Source: Geothrix oryzisoli (GTDB taxonomy: Bacteria > Acidobacteriota > Holophagae > Holophagales > Holophagaceae). Taken from it: a DNA stretch of 64,000 nt. A program made the position numbers and the translations under genes. Positions 45,496 through 54,091 of the stretch are shown here, one piece after another. The notes beneath the pieces were generated by a model. It was not told the DNA's origin. It did not search any database and saw nothing but the letters and a program-made list of their open reading frames with translations. The first letter of the stretch is position 1. Each line of letters begins with the position of its first letter. Location: the NCBI RefSeq assembly GCF_022808865.1, contig NZ_JAKZLB010000002.1:655765-719764 (forward strand), given 5' to 3'.

Positions 45496-45619
45496 GCCTA
45501 CCGAATGAAGCTAAGCGGCCACGCCGGCGCTGAGGCGCTGAACGGAGCCGAGGAAGCGAGAAGCTGAGAGAGAGCGGAAGACAATGCCGGTGGGGTCTGA
45601 GTTGAGCTAAGGGTTAGGC
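45496..45619 (-). repeat. attC3
   Basis: 124 bp, cores GCCTACC at 45496-45502 and GTTAGGC at 45613-45619; the left core has lost the AAC ending. Confidence 0.9.
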
Positions 45620-46045
45620 TGATCCGAAATGATCGTTGGGTTGGCTGGTCTGATGAAGCAATCTCAACGCCTGTTTCACATTCGATCTGATGACACGGTC
45701 AACCTGGATGCCTAGAAAAATGATTAATACTATAGACAAACCTAGAATAGGAGCATCAAGTTTAAATGCAGCAATAAGGGCAACCGCTGCAATGAGGATT
45801 GCCGGGAATAGGGGGATTTTGTGATTCACTCTGTTTTCAAGGAAGGATTCGATTTGAAGGTAATCATAATCAGGTGAGCCGAAATATTGTACATCTTGCG
45901 GAAGCTGGCTCCAAATAAAATGCATATTTTGAATGGTTTCACAACCAATGTGGTGCTCTCCAAGAGAAAGCAGGGCCTGCTCATCCCCTTCAAGTCGATA
46001 GCGCGAATAATCGATCCACGGATCGTAATCTTTCTTGGTCGGCAT
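45614..46045 (-). CDS. Cassette gene: two-helix membrane protein
   Basis: The 143-residue product has a charged, Tyr-rich N-terminal half (DPWIDYSRYRLEGDEQALL) and then two adjacent helices (FPAILIAAVALIAAF and LGLSIVLIIFLGIQV) before a basic tail. No family is recognised. The TAA stop is supplied by the attC3 core. The start is 18 bases from attC4. AT-rich composition contrasts with the methyltransferase cassette next to it. Confidence 0.7.
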   Translation of the reverse strand: MPTKKDYDPWIDYSRYRLEGDEQALLSLGEHHIGCETIQNMHFIWSQLPQDVQYFGSPDYDYLQIESFLENRVNHKIPLFPAILIAAVALIAAFKLDAPILGLSIVLIIFLGIQVDRVIRSNVKQALRLLHQTSQPNDHFGSA

Positions 46046-46062
46046 TTAGAAATCCGAGAGAA

Positions 46063-46186
46063 GCCTAACGAATGAAGCTAACCGGCCGCGCCTGCACCGA
46101 GATGCTGAACGGAGCCGAGGAAGCGACAAGAAGAGAAGGGATAGAAGGCAATGCAGGTTGGGTCCGAGTTGAGCTGAGGGTTAGAC
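46063..46186 (-). repeat. attC4
   Basis: 124 bp, cores GCCTAAC and GTTAGAC; the centre reads GCGACAAGAAGAGAAGGG instead of the common GAGAGAGAGCGGAAG text. Confidence 0.92.
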
Positions 46187-46190
46187 CGCT

Positions 46191-46541
46191 TCATTGGATG
46201 GGCTTCATGTTGGACTTGGTGAGGCCTAGGCCTTGCCAAAATTCTTTCGGATAGGAGAGAGTTGGTTGAGCGATCCATCCGCGAGTTACGTTCAGTTCGT
46301 ACCCACTTTCGAGTTTCTTATATTCAACAGAATTTAATGCGATTGTATCCCACTCACCCATGAACCTTAGATCTTTGAGGCTTCCAGGGTAGGTTCCATA
46401 TCGAATCTTGTGCAGTTCAATTAGGGAAATGGCTGTCTTGAAGTGTTGATCGCCAAACTTGGTATCAGCCTCCTTTTGGAAGTCGCATCCGAGAACCAGA
46501 GAGATGACGAAGCAGGCGACTAGGGCACGGGGGATGTTCAT
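46191..46541 (-). CDS. Cassette gene: lipoprotein, unknown
   Basis: The 116-residue product has a lipoprotein signal MNIPRALVACFVISLVLGC and a mature part with FKTAISLIELHKIRYGTYPG. That pattern resembles the helix-plus-linker start of pseudopilin-like or type II secretion G-like proteins. It may be a small sensor of the envelope. The ATG at 46541 is 12 bases from attC5. An upstream TTG would run through the attC and is rejected. Confidence 0.75.
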   Translation of the reverse strand: MNIPRALVACFVISLVLGCDFQKEADTKFGDQHFKTAISLIELHKIRYGTYPGSLKDLRFMGEWDTIALNSVEYKKLESGYELNVTRGWIAQPTLSYPKEFWQGLGLTKSNMKPIQ

Positions 46542-46552
46542 AGAGGTAGGTG

Positions 46553-46675
46553 GCCTAACGAATGGAGCCAACCGGCCCCGCCGCACCGAAGCGACGAGCG
46601 GAGCCGAGGAAGCGGGAGGATGAGAGAGAGCAGGAGGCAATGCAGGCGGGGTCCGAGTTGAGCGCAAGGTCAGAC
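46553..46675 (-). repeat. attC5
   Basis: 123 bp, cores GCCTAAC at 46553-46559 and GTCAGAC at 46669-46675; one base shorter than the norm in the inner stem. Confidence 0.9.
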
Positions 46676-46727
46676 CCCTCGGGTGAGAACCTGGTGTTGA
46701 AGTGCCGCGGCGCCTTGAATCCCCGGA

Positions 46728-48455
46728 TCATTTCCCTTGGGCAAAGGGTCCTTTGATGAGGCAGATGGGACCTAGACCACCTCCCAACGCCAAGGTTGAT
46801 GGCCCGCAACGGATGATTCGATTGGGCAAGAATCCAGGCGTGTTCGGAACACTGATGAGGGGAATGCTCGTCGTTGAGAAGGATGAATACCGGGTGAGGT
46901 CGTAGGAGTGAATGGCCAAACCGGACGTACCACTTGGTAAGGAGGGATGTAGGTCAAGGAAGAAACCAAGCCCCAGAATTGGATCTGGAGCCATGCCGCC
47001 CCAGCCCGTTCCGCATGTCCCGACCGTATTGTGGGTAGAGGGGTCTAGCACTTGCCCGTTGCCGACATAGATTTTTCCCGTGGACGAAACATAGTGGATA
47101 TCGTGGCTGCCCGAGGAAAGAACCCCAGCTGCATCTGATTGCACGCTCGGGCCGCCTGAATTGACACTCAGGGTCAGGTATTCCCCAAGTGATGGCCAAT
47201 CTTCCGCAACATAAAGGGTCGAGGCATCTGGACTCCACTGCAGGTATGAGAATGGAAGGCCGTCTATTGAAGCAAGAACTGAAGAGCCTCTCTGCATGGT
47301 GTCATCGAAAATCATGACGCCCGCGTTGCGGCCCCCAGGAGCTGCCATCGCTATAGCAAGGGTATGGGGAGCTCCCGGGGCAACACTCATGGCAGAGACG
47401 GTGTTGGTGCTGAAAGGAATATTGAATGTGGCATCAAGCGTCAAGGCGGGAAGGATGTATCGCTGAAGAGCGCAGAACACCCCGGGCTGGTTCACATAAG
47501 TGAACGCATAGAGAAAACTAGAATCCTCTGATATGGCGAGGAAGAAAGGGCCAGTCACAGGAGGATTGATGCCACCACCGGTGGAAACCGTCTTGATCAC
47601 CTGACCGCTATTAGGGTCGATCGCGGCGATGGTATTCGGGAAGATGTTGTTGGACCCGTACTGAAGGATGTTTGGAACAGCGGCGTAGATTACCTGGTTC
47701 AACCCATCCCAGACTAAGTCCGATGCAGGGATGTTAATGAAGGTGGCCTGGGAATTTCCAATCGTGAACGGGATGGGATTTGACGTCGCCAGGTCTGCAC
47801 CGCTCACCGTGATTTGAGCGGTCCCGACAGCGGCGAGGGCCGTGGCTGGAATCGCGGCTGTGAGGGTGGTGGCTGAAACATAAATGGTTGGCATGGGGAT
47901 ACCGTTCCATTGGATCTGGGCATCAGGAGGAAAACCACTGCCCATGATCGTCAACGTGAAAGCTGGGCCACCGACATATGCCGAGGCGGGACTCAACATG
48001 GTGATTTGAGGTGGAGGGAGAAGTACCTTGTAGGTCGAGTTGATGGTCTGGGGGCTGTTAGCGATCTGATTGGTGCCGGCCTGGTCGGTCGCGGCGATGA
48101 CCGAAATGGTGTCGCTGTAGGTGCCGACGGCAAGTGTGCTGGCACTCTTGTAATTGATCGTGATCACCACCGTGTTGTTGCTTGCCGCCAGTGCCGAAAT
48201 ACTGTCGATCCCATTACTGGTGAAATTCCCTCCCACATAGATCCCGCCGGATGGTATGGCTCCTGAAATGGTGAGATTGACGGTGGCAGTGACCAGGTAG
48301 GGGTCCTGAGCGTAGGAAGATGTCGTGATCGCGTGGGTGGAAAGCGACATGCCGAGTGGTGGAGGAGTCACCTGGGTCGAGCCACCACCACCGCCACCAC
48401 AGGAAATGAACAGCGCAAGTGAGATTACACAACTCAGTTTCTGCAAGATGGACAT
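46728..48455 (-). CDS. Cassette gene: large IPT/TIG and beta-propeller lipoprotein
   Basis: The 575-residue product is by far the largest in the array. It has a lipoprotein signal (Cys19 in LALFISCGGGG), a beta-rich module, an IPT/TIG domain (ITMLSPASAYVGGPAFTLTI to TAQITVSGADL, about residues 155-235) and then repeats typical of a propeller (FLAISEDSSFLYAFTY, YLQWSPDASTLYVAEDW). It resembles the lipoprotein at 42447-43505 in design. The stop is 52 bases from attC5, farther than usual. A surface or adhesion role is inferred only. Confidence 0.82.
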   Translation of the reverse strand: MSILQKLSCVISLALFISCGGGGGGSTQVTPPPLGMSLSTHAITTSSYAQDPYLVTATVNLTISGAIPSGGIYVGGNFTSNGIDSISALAASNNTVVITINYKSASTLAVGTYSDTISVIAATDQAGTNQIANSPQTINSTYKVLLPPPQITMLSPASAYVGGPAFTLTIMGSGFPPDAQIQWNGIPMPTIYVSATTLTAAIPATALAAVGTAQITVSGADLATSNPIPFTIGNSQATFINIPASDLVWDGLNQVIYAAVPNILQYGSNNIFPNTIAAIDPNSGQVIKTVSTGGGINPPVTGPFFLAISEDSSFLYAFTYVNQPGVFCALQRYILPALTLDATFNIPFSTNTVSAMSVAPGAPHTLAIAMAAPGGRNAGVMIFDDTMQRGSSVLASIDGLPFSYLQWSPDASTLYVAEDWPSLGEYLTLSVNSGGPSVQSDAAGVLSSGSHDIHYVSSTGKIYVGNGQVLDPSTHNTVGTCGTGWGGMAPDPILGLGFFLDLHPSLPSGTSGLAIHSYDLTRYSSFSTTSIPLISVPNTPGFLPNRIIRCGPSTLALGGGLGPICLIKGPFAQGK

Positions 48456-48555
48456 GGTGATCCTTCTGGTCAGCAGTGTGTCGATCCGTGGGTCAATCAA
48501 ATGGTGCACCACGAAAACCCGAGAGGTATGAGACCGCCAGGACTCAGGTTGAGGT

Positions 48556-48679
48556 GCCTAACGAATGAAGCTGACCGGCCCCGCCTGTACCGAGGCGACG
48601 AGCGGAGCCGAGGAAGCGGGAGGCTGAGAGAGAGCGAAAGAGAATGCAGGCGGGGTCTGAGTTGAGCTAGGGGTTAGGC
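48556..48679 (-). repeat. attC6
   Basis: 124 bp, cores GCCTAAC and GTTAGGC. The left arm has CTGACCGG instead of CTAACCGG. Confidence 0.93.
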
Positions 48680-49134
48680 CGAAGCTTGCGGGCCATCTTT
48701 TGAACAATAAGGATGAAAATATAGTACCAGAACGTAAAGAAGAGCATGTGAAGAGTGAAACCTGGATGCTGGAAATAGAGGTCGTTGATATAAAACCCTG
48801 ATGGCGCTGAATTATTATTAATTGCAGTTGTACCCTTGGAGAATCGAGGCGGATTAGGCAAATCTAGCGCGTGAGGAACATAGTAGAAGTTATCTGTAAA
48901 TTTATTAAATTATAATAAAGGTTTGGCGGTAAAGAATACCGGATAAGCTAGGCACCTAGCTGCACCTTTTATTACTGCATCACCTGGAAACGAGGACCAA
49001 GATTTAAGTGCAGTGGCATAAACAAAAAAAGACAGTATGGAACATCGCAGGAGCAGTAACAGGTGAGAGAGGAGCAAAGCACCTGGCTTACTAGCTATGC
49101 GAATAGTCAGAAGAGGATGAATTTCCAGCTTCAT
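48667..49134 (-). pseudogene. Cassette gene interrupted by an in-frame TAA
   Basis: One frame of 155 codons runs from the ATG at 49134 to a TAG inside attC6, with a single TAA at 48910-48912. The first part (74 residues) has a hydrophobic helix (GALLLSHLLLLLRCSILSFF). The part after the stop continues sensibly (NFYYVPHALDLPNPPRF) and ends in another helix (LFFTFWYYIFILIVQ) and a basic tail. The whole looks like one two-helix membrane protein with a nonsense mutation. Two separate small proteins, the second starting at a TTG at 48861, are the alternative. Confidence 0.7.
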
Positions 49135-49156
49135 GGGAGACGAGCCTTCGAAAGAG

Positions 49157-49280
49157 GCCTAACGAATGAGGCTAACCGGATCTGCCTGCGTCGAGGCGAT
49201 GAGCGGAGCCGAGGAAGCGGGAAGCTGAGAGAGAGCGAAAGAGAATGCAGGCGGGGTCCGAGTTGAACTGAGGGTTAGGC
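49157..49280 (-). repeat. attC7
   Basis: 124 bp, cores GCCTAAC and GTTAGGC; the inner left stem reads GATCTGCCTGCG. Confidence 0.93.
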
Positions 49281-49300
49281 CGATATACATTAATGCCCCA

Positions 49301-49642
49301 TTAGGACTGCGGGTCAAAACCGAAGACGCGCAGCTCTTGGTCACAGCGGCAGGCCTTTGCGATGCGTGCGGCCCACACGACAGCCTCCTCGCGCGAGGGC
49401 AAGTCGAGGACAGTAAACCCACCATCGAGCCTGGGCGCCCACGGGTAGCCCCCCATGGCGACCGAGCCATCGGCAGAAATAAGCACTGGTGGGACGCTTT
49501 CGTCGATGCCGCCACCGAAGATATAGACGCCAGCAGCCTTCGCCTCTTCAATCACTGCGTGCGCATCGCGGCCTACAGCCTCTAACTCACTGTGGGGAAC
49601 CACCATCGCAGCACCGGGGAAGGAGATCAGGTATTTGGCCAT
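49301..49642 (-). CDS. Cassette gene: YCII-related protein
   Basis: The 113-residue product has the YCII/DGPF fold: MAKYLISFPGAAM at the start, VIEEAKAAGVYIFGGG in the middle and a conserved acidic/His-like pocket before DLPSREEAVVWAARIA. The family is thought to be enzymatic, but no reaction is agreed. GC content is higher than in most cassettes. The TAA stop is 20 bases from attC7. Confidence 0.85.
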   Translation of the reverse strand: MAKYLISFPGAAMVVPHSELEAVGRDAHAVIEEAKAAGVYIFGGGIDESVPPVLISADGSVAMGGYPWAPRLDGGFTVLDLPSREEAVVWAARIAKACRCDQELRVFGFDPQS

Positions 49643-49687
49643 GGTGCTCCACGCCTGGGTCGATGATGGTTTCGAATGTTGTGAGAG

Positions 49688-49811
49688 GCCTAAGGAACGG
49701 AGTTAACCGGCCCTGCCTGCACCGAGGCGCTGAGCGGAGCCGAGAAAGCGAGAAGCTGAGAGAGAGCGGAAGGCAATGCAGGCGGGGTCCGACTTGAGCG
49801 TAGGGTTAGGT
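49688..49811 (-). repeat. attC8
   Basis: 124 bp, cores GCCTAAG at 49688-49694 (mutated) and GTTAGGT. Confidence 0.9.
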
Positions 49812-49853
49812 GCGTGGACAGAGGATGGAGCGAGACTATATGCGGGTTTTGTT

Positions 49854-50462
49854 TCAGAATCGAATACCGGCATAGGCCCCCATTTGAGACTTTGGCGCGA
49901 GGGATTTGACTGGTTGAGGGCCATCGCTTGTAGAGGAAAGTGCTGCTGCGAGTTCTAGCCCAACGAAAGGTTTAATAACTGGGGTTGAGAAAGCCATGCC
50001 AATGTTGGCCCGGATCCATGGACGGGCGTAGGAAACATTGTTCGAGGCCAGGCTTTGTTTCTCGAAACGCATTTCCATGCCCACGCCCACGGCGGCTACT
50101 GCCTTGAAGTTGACCATCACGCCCACAGAAGTGTGAGAGACCTGATAGTCAAGAGGACCAGAGTCAGTAGGGGCCTGACCTGGAACCGAAGTGCCTTGGG
50201 TGATGATTCGGGCGGTGGTGGTGACGGATGGCTGGTAGCCGACCATTAGCTGGAGCATGGCAGGCCCAAGATCTATTACCGAATAGCCAAGACGTGCAGC
50301 ATAGACAGTCTTCTTGGCGCATGATCCATTCGTCGTCAAACCAGGCATTGAATTTGAGAAGGAGTTGTAGGACTGGCTGCCTGCAAATACGCCCAATTCC
50401 CAGGTCTGTGCCGAGAGGGGAGCCAGAAGGAACAAAGGCAAGACAACGGTGCTGATCTTCAT
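49854..50462 (-). CDS. Cassette gene: outer-membrane beta-barrel-like protein
   Basis: The 202-residue product has a cleavable signal (MKISTVVLPLFLLAPLSAQ). Alternating hydrophobic strands typical of small porin-like barrels follow (YAARLGYSVIDLGPAMLQLM, TSVGVMVNFKAVAAVGVGME), and it ends in a strand closing with an aromatic residue (MGAYAGIRF). That terminal Phe is the usual signal for barrel assembly. No specific family is recognised. The stop is 42 bases from attC8. Confidence 0.75.
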   Translation of the reverse strand: MKISTVVLPLFLLAPLSAQTWELGVFAGSQSYNSFSNSMPGLTTNGSCAKKTVYAARLGYSVIDLGPAMLQLMVGYQPSVTTTARIITQGTSVPGQAPTDSGPLDYQVSHTSVGVMVNFKAVAAVGVGMEMRFEKQSLASNNVSYARPWIRANIGMAFSTPVIKPFVGLELAAALSSTSDGPQPVKSLAPKSQMGAYAGIRF

Positions 50463-50502
50463 GAGTATTTCCTAAATGGGGTGGGTAGGAACGACGGAGA
50501 GC

Positions 50503-50626
50503 ACCTAACGAATGAAGCTAACCGGCCCCGCCTGCACCGAGGCGATGAGCGGAGCCGAGGAAGCGAGGAATTGACAGAGAGCGGATGCCAAGACAGGCGG
50601 GGTCCGAGTTGAGCTGAGGGTCAGGC
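50503..50626 (-). repeat. attC9
   Basis: 124 bp, cores ACCTAAC at 50503-50509 and GTCAGGC; the centre carries AATTGACAGAGAGCGGATGCC. Confidence 0.92.
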
Positions 50627-50684
50627 TGCGAGATGGAATCTAGGTGAATATCTGGACTAAGTGGTTTGAGGTACGGGGCTTCTC

Positions 50685-51539
50685 TTATGGCTTTGGTTGC
50701 TTGGCGTCGAAAAAGTCGTTCACCATCGGAATGATGATGGACATGCGCTGCATCAGCGTCACGTGCGTCGTGGCGGGCAAGATGGCCATTCGCGAGGCGG
50801 GGAGCGGCTTGATGTCGCCGTGGATCCCGCCGCCTTTCAGGCGAAACATTTCCGCGACGTGCTCGAGCCGTACACCATCCGAGTCGCCGTGGATGAAGAA
50901 CATCGGCGCTGTGGTGGCCTTCAGTTGGTCGTCGTAAATGTCGTGCCCTTTCGAATCCATGGCGAGGAGCCGCTTGACGAACTTCGGGAAATCCTCCGGA
51001 TTCGGATTCAGCCTCTTGTACTCGGCTTCAATGGGCGAGCCTTTGAAGGCGTCCGCGGTGAGTGTCGCGAGCGCGTCCTGCCCTTCCTTGACCACGCCGT
51101 CCCGGCGGAGCATCGACGAGATGACGACAACCCTTCGCACTTTGTCTGGATGACGAATCGCACACTGCATGGCCACGCCGCCGCCCATGCTGTACCCGAG
51201 GAGGTCCGCGCGTGGGATTTTCAGGTAATCGAGCAGCGCCGCCACATCGTCGGCGAGGTTCTCAGAGGTGATGTCGCGTGGGATGTCCGCCGTGCGCCCA
51301 TGGCCTTGCATTTCGACGGCGATCACTTTCCGCGTTTTGGAGAGCTCGTCGACCCACCCGGTCCAGTTGTTGGTGATCGTCATGAACGCGCCGTGGAGCA
51401 GGACCACCGGATCGCCGCTCCCGTGGATCTCGTAGTACATCTTGAGTCCGTTCACCGGGGCGTAACCCGTCGTGGGTCGATGCTGCGCCACTAAGGCAGC
51501 TGGCAGAAGCATCGTCAGGAGAAAAGCCGTCGTCTTCAT
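50685..51539 (-). CDS. Cassette gene: secreted alpha/beta hydrolase
   Basis: The 284-residue product has a signal peptide ending at about residue 19 and a complete alpha/beta hydrolase core. The oxyanion motif HG is at 49-50, the nucleophile Ser117 is in GYSMGG, an acid is at Asp219 or Asp221 in HGDSDG, and the catalytic His259 is in ATTHVTL. The substrate is unknown; an ester or lactone is likely. GC content is near that of the core genome. The stop lies 58 bases from attC9. It is one of the few array genes with a full set of catalytic residues. Confidence 0.9.
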   Translation of the reverse strand: MKTTAFLLTMLLPAALVAQHRPTTGYAPVNGLKMYYEIHGSGDPVVLLHGAFMTITNNWTGWVDELSKTRKVIAVEMQGHGRTADIPRDITSENLADDVAALLDYLKIPRADLLGYSMGGGVAMQCAIRHPDKVRRVVVISSMLRRDGVVKEGQDALATLTADAFKGSPIEAEYKRLNPNPEDFPKFVKRLLAMDSKGHDIYDDQLKATTAPMFFIHGDSDGVRLEHVAEMFRLKGGGIHGDIKPLPASRMAILPATTHVTLMQRMSIIIPMVNDFFDAKQPKP

Positions 51540-51579
51540 GCTGGACCTTCCCTTTTGGTGGGGTTGAACACGCCGCGCA

Positions 51580-51703
51580 GCCTAACGAATGAGGCTAACC
51601 GGACCCGCCTGCGCCGAGGCGATGAGCGGAGTCGAGGAAGCAAGAAGTTGAGAGAGAGCGGAAGGCAATGCAGGCGGGGTCCGAGTTGAGCTAGGGGTTA
51701 GGC
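51580..51703 (-). repeat. attC10
   Basis: 124 bp, cores GCCTAAC and GTTAGGC. Confidence 0.94.
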
Positions 51704-51722
51704 CGCAGGTTACAGGGGTGGG

Positions 51723-52151
51723 CTATTTTGCAGCCAGTCGCTGGTTTTCTGCGACAGCAGCTTGGATTAAGAGCTTGAAAGCCTCAGCATTCAGAGACTC
51801 GCCTTCTTTAATATCAATAGCTCTTCGTGTGCCACCCTCCAAGCTGGCATTGAAGAGGTGATGAGGATCATCAAGGAATGCCCCACGTGCAAAGGTTAAT
51901 TTGACAGCGAGCTTGTAGGACTCTCCCGTGCAGATGATTCCGGCATAAGACCAAGTGGGTACACCCAATGGATTAACGGGCTTGATCCACTTGCAATCTT
52001 CCTCGACTTTCGGGACTGCTTCATGAATGAGGCGACGAACCTCGGTCAATGTTTCCGCGCGCCAGCCGCCAACGGACAGGATATTTTCGTCCACCTTGAA
52101 AGATGTTAAGGAGTGGTTCTCTGACTTGTAGTTCTTAGATTTTGGAGCCAT
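51723..52151 (-). CDS. Cassette gene: DUF1801 protein
   Basis: The 142-residue product fits DUF1801 (YdhG-like): LTEVRRLIHEAVPKVEEDCK, then the core WSYAGIICTGESYKLAVKLTF and an acidic ending. These small proteins fold like the YjbR/CyaY type and may bind iron or metabolites, but function is unknown. The stop lies 19 bases from attC10 and the start 25 bases from attC11. Confidence 0.85.
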   Translation of the reverse strand: MAPKSKNYKSENHSLTSFKVDENILSVGGWRAETLTEVRRLIHEAVPKVEEDCKWIKPVNPLGVPTWSYAGIICTGESYKLAVKLTFARGAFLDDPHHLFNASLEGGTRRAIDIKEGESLNAEAFKLLIQAAVAENQRLAAK

Positions 52152-52176
52152 AAGACATTCTCCAACTACATATGAT

Positions 52177-52300
52177 GCCTAACGAATGAAGCTAACCGGC
52201 CCCGCCTGTACCGAGGCGCTGAGCGGAGTCGAGGAAGCGGAATGCTGAGAGAGAACGGAGGGCAATGCAGGCGGGATCCGAGTTGAACTAAGGGTTAGGC
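52177..52300 (-). repeat. attC11
   Basis: 124 bp, cores GCCTAAC and GTTAGGC; the right stem carries GGCGGGATCCGAG (one change). Confidence 0.94.
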
Positions 52301-52303
52301 CGC

Positions 52304-52750
52304 TCATGGTTCTCGCCGATAAATGCCTGTGCCATTACATGTTTTACAACTGATCACAACTTTAAGACTTCCGTGGCATTTCTTGCACGGAAGATTTATA
52401 GAACCACTGCCAGAGCATTTGGCACAGGCAGAGGAGAATGCCTTTTGGGTTTTGAGGCCCCTGCAGCGGGGGCATTTCGTACCATCACGGAGTATGCCTT
52501 TAGCGTCGCAGCGAGAACACGGACCTGATTCTTGTGAATAGGTGCCTGTCCCAGAACATTTTCGACAACTCAGCACCACTGCGCCTTTTCCGCTGCAAAT
52601 ATCGCAATCCGCGGATAGCTCGCCAGTGCCTTCACATCTGAGACATTGGACGCCGAGGCCAGCAGGAGAAAAACTCTTGGTTGAACGTTTGGGATTATTC
52701 ATACCTGACGAATTATTCAATTCCTCTCCCGGCAATAGGGCCAATGGCAT
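52304..52750 (-). CDS. Cassette gene: DnaJ-type zinc-finger-only protein
   Basis: The 148-residue product has eight CxxC pairs, at Cys36/39, 49/52, 62/65, 78/81, 93/96, 109/112, 122/125 and 135/138. Most continue as CxxCxGxG, as in CSGTGTY and CNGTGIY. DnaJ has four such motifs binding two zinc ions; this protein could bind four. There is no J-domain or substrate-binding domain, so a stand-alone redox or zinc role is likely. An alternative ATG is at 52702. The stop is 3 bases from attC11. Confidence 0.85.
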   Translation of the reverse strand: MPLALLPGEELNNSSGMNNPKRSTKSFSPAGLGVQCLRCEGTGELSADCDICSGKGAVVLSCRKCSGTGTYSQESGPCSRCDAKGILRDGTKCPRCRGLKTQKAFSSACAKCSGSGSINLPCKKCHGSLKVVISCKTCNGTGIYRREP

Positions 52751-52759
52751 TGAAACGAG

Positions 52760-52883
52760 GCCTAACGAATGAGGCTAACCGGCCCCGCCTGCACCGAGGC
52801 GATGAGCGGAGCCGAGGAAGCGAGAAGTTGAGAGAGAGCGAAAGGCAATGCAGGCGGGGTCCGAGTTGAACTGAGGGTTAGAC
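52760..52883 (-). repeat. attC12
   Basis: 124 bp, cores GCCTAAC and GTTAGAC. Confidence 0.94.
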
Positions 52884-52899
52884 GCCACGAGAACGACAA

Positions 52900-53307
52900 T
52901 CAAGTTTTTGAAATTTGGGCAATGGCTCCATAGATATCGGCACTTCCCCAGTGCTCAATGTATTTGCCACCCTTCACATGCACGATGTCGGTCACTTGAA
53001 TGGAGATTCGCTTGCCGGTCTTGGCATGACCAAAGAATGGTCCAGAATGCGTGCCTTCAATGGTTTTTCGAGTAGCAACCTTGTCATTTTCTTCAAGTTG
53101 ATCATGGATCAAAACCTTGATATCTGTGAAAGCCTGGTGGAGGACATTGGTGAAGAACGCTGCAAATCCATCTGATCCCTTGGAAACCCCAGGAGGCGCA
53201 GAATGGTTAATGAATTCCGGTGAGACGAGATCAGAAAACGCAGCCATATCAAGGTTCTCGATGACTTCGTGATTGAACCGCCTGACGACTGACTTGTTCT
53301 GGCTCAT
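52900..53307 (-). CDS. Cassette gene: SnoaL-like (ester cyclase) protein
   Basis: The 135-residue product has the SnoaL/NTF2-like fold, with VVRRFNHEVIENLDMAAFSD and FVNHSAP-type text (FINHSAPPGVSKG) at the front, VATRKTIEGTHSGPFFG in the sheet and VTDIVHVKGGKYIEHW near the end. The His and Asp residues of the pocket are kept. Members are cyclases or hydrolases of small lipophilic compounds, or have unknown use. The stop lies 16 bases from attC12. Confidence 0.87.
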   Translation of the reverse strand: MSQNKSVVRRFNHEVIENLDMAAFSDLVSPEFINHSAPPGVSKGSDGFAAFFTNVLHQAFTDIKVLIHDQLEENDKVATRKTIEGTHSGPFFGHAKTGKRISIQVTDIVHVKGGKYIEHWGSADIYGAIAQISKT

Positions 53308-53329
53308 ATAGATGCTCCGATTGGGTGAC

Positions 53330-53453
53330 GGCTAACGAATGAAGCTAAGCGGCCACGCCTGCACCGAGACGATGAGCGGAGCCGAGATAGCGAAATGTTG
53401 AGAGAGAGCGTAAGGCAATGCAGGCGGGGTCCGAGTTGAGCTAGGGGTTAGGC
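53330..53453 (-). repeat. attC13
   Basis: 124 bp, cores GGCTAAC at 53330-53336 (one change) and GTTAGGC; the arm has CTAAGCGGCC. Confidence 0.92.
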
Positions 53454-53499
53454 CCCGCCATTTCTTGCGATAGTTTATATTTTCATGCCAATCGAATAC

Positions 53500-53925
53500 T
53501 CAAACCCCATGTTTTTTCTCGCCCTGAAAGAACCAATGGACGCCATATTTGTCGGCGAGATGTCCATAGCTGCCAAACGGCAAATCACGCAGATCGTCTA
53601 GGAGTGCTTGATCTGCCCCTGCGGAAAGCTTGTCGAAGATCGCTCTCAGTTCGCTGTACCGTCCGCCATTGATGTACATGCAGACCATATTGCCTTGTCT
53701 TGGTGCCCGAGTAGGATGCATCCAGTCGGTGGCCGTAAATTCGATGTCACCGCTTATTAAGTGAGCATTGATAATTTTTTGTGCGTGCTCTGGCGGAACT
53801 TGGTCCTTCATGGAAGTGTCGCTGACCTTCATCAAGGTCAACTCCCCGCCAAGACAAGTTTGGTAGAACGTCATCGCCTCGGCGCAATCGCCGTCGAACA
53901 GTAAGAAGGGCGTGAGGTTTATCAT
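53500..53925 (-). CDS. Cassette gene: VOC family (PhnB-like) protein
   Basis: The 141-residue product belongs to the PhnB-like glyoxalase/VOC group. It starts with LTPFLLFDGDCAEAMTFYQT, followed by GGELTLMKV, an IMGGD-like LISGDIEFTATD and the ending FGSYGHLADKYGVHWFF. In most members of this group the metal ligands are incomplete and activity is unknown. The start is 34 bases from attC14. Confidence 0.9.
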   Translation of the reverse strand: MINLTPFLLFDGDCAEAMTFYQTCLGGELTLMKVSDTSMKDQVPPEHAQKIINAHLISGDIEFTATDWMHPTRAPRQGNMVCMYINGGRYSELRAIFDKLSAGADQALLDDLRDLPFGSYGHLADKYGVHWFFQGEKKHGV

Positions 53926-53959
53926 GCTTGCCCCTTGCGGGTTGCGGGTCGTAATCAGG

Positions 53960-54083
53960 GCCTAACGAATGAAGCTAACCGGCCCCGCCTGCACCGAGGC
54001 GATGAGCGAAGCCGAGGAAGAGGGATGAAGAGAAAGAGCGAAAGGCAATGCAGGCGGGGTCCGAGTTGAGCTAAGGGTTAGGC
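53960..54083 (-). repeat. attC14
   Basis: 124 bp, cores GCCTAAC and GTTAGGC; the centre has GAGGGATGAAGAGAAAGAGCG. Confidence 0.93.
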
Positions 54084-54091
54084 GTTGGGGA

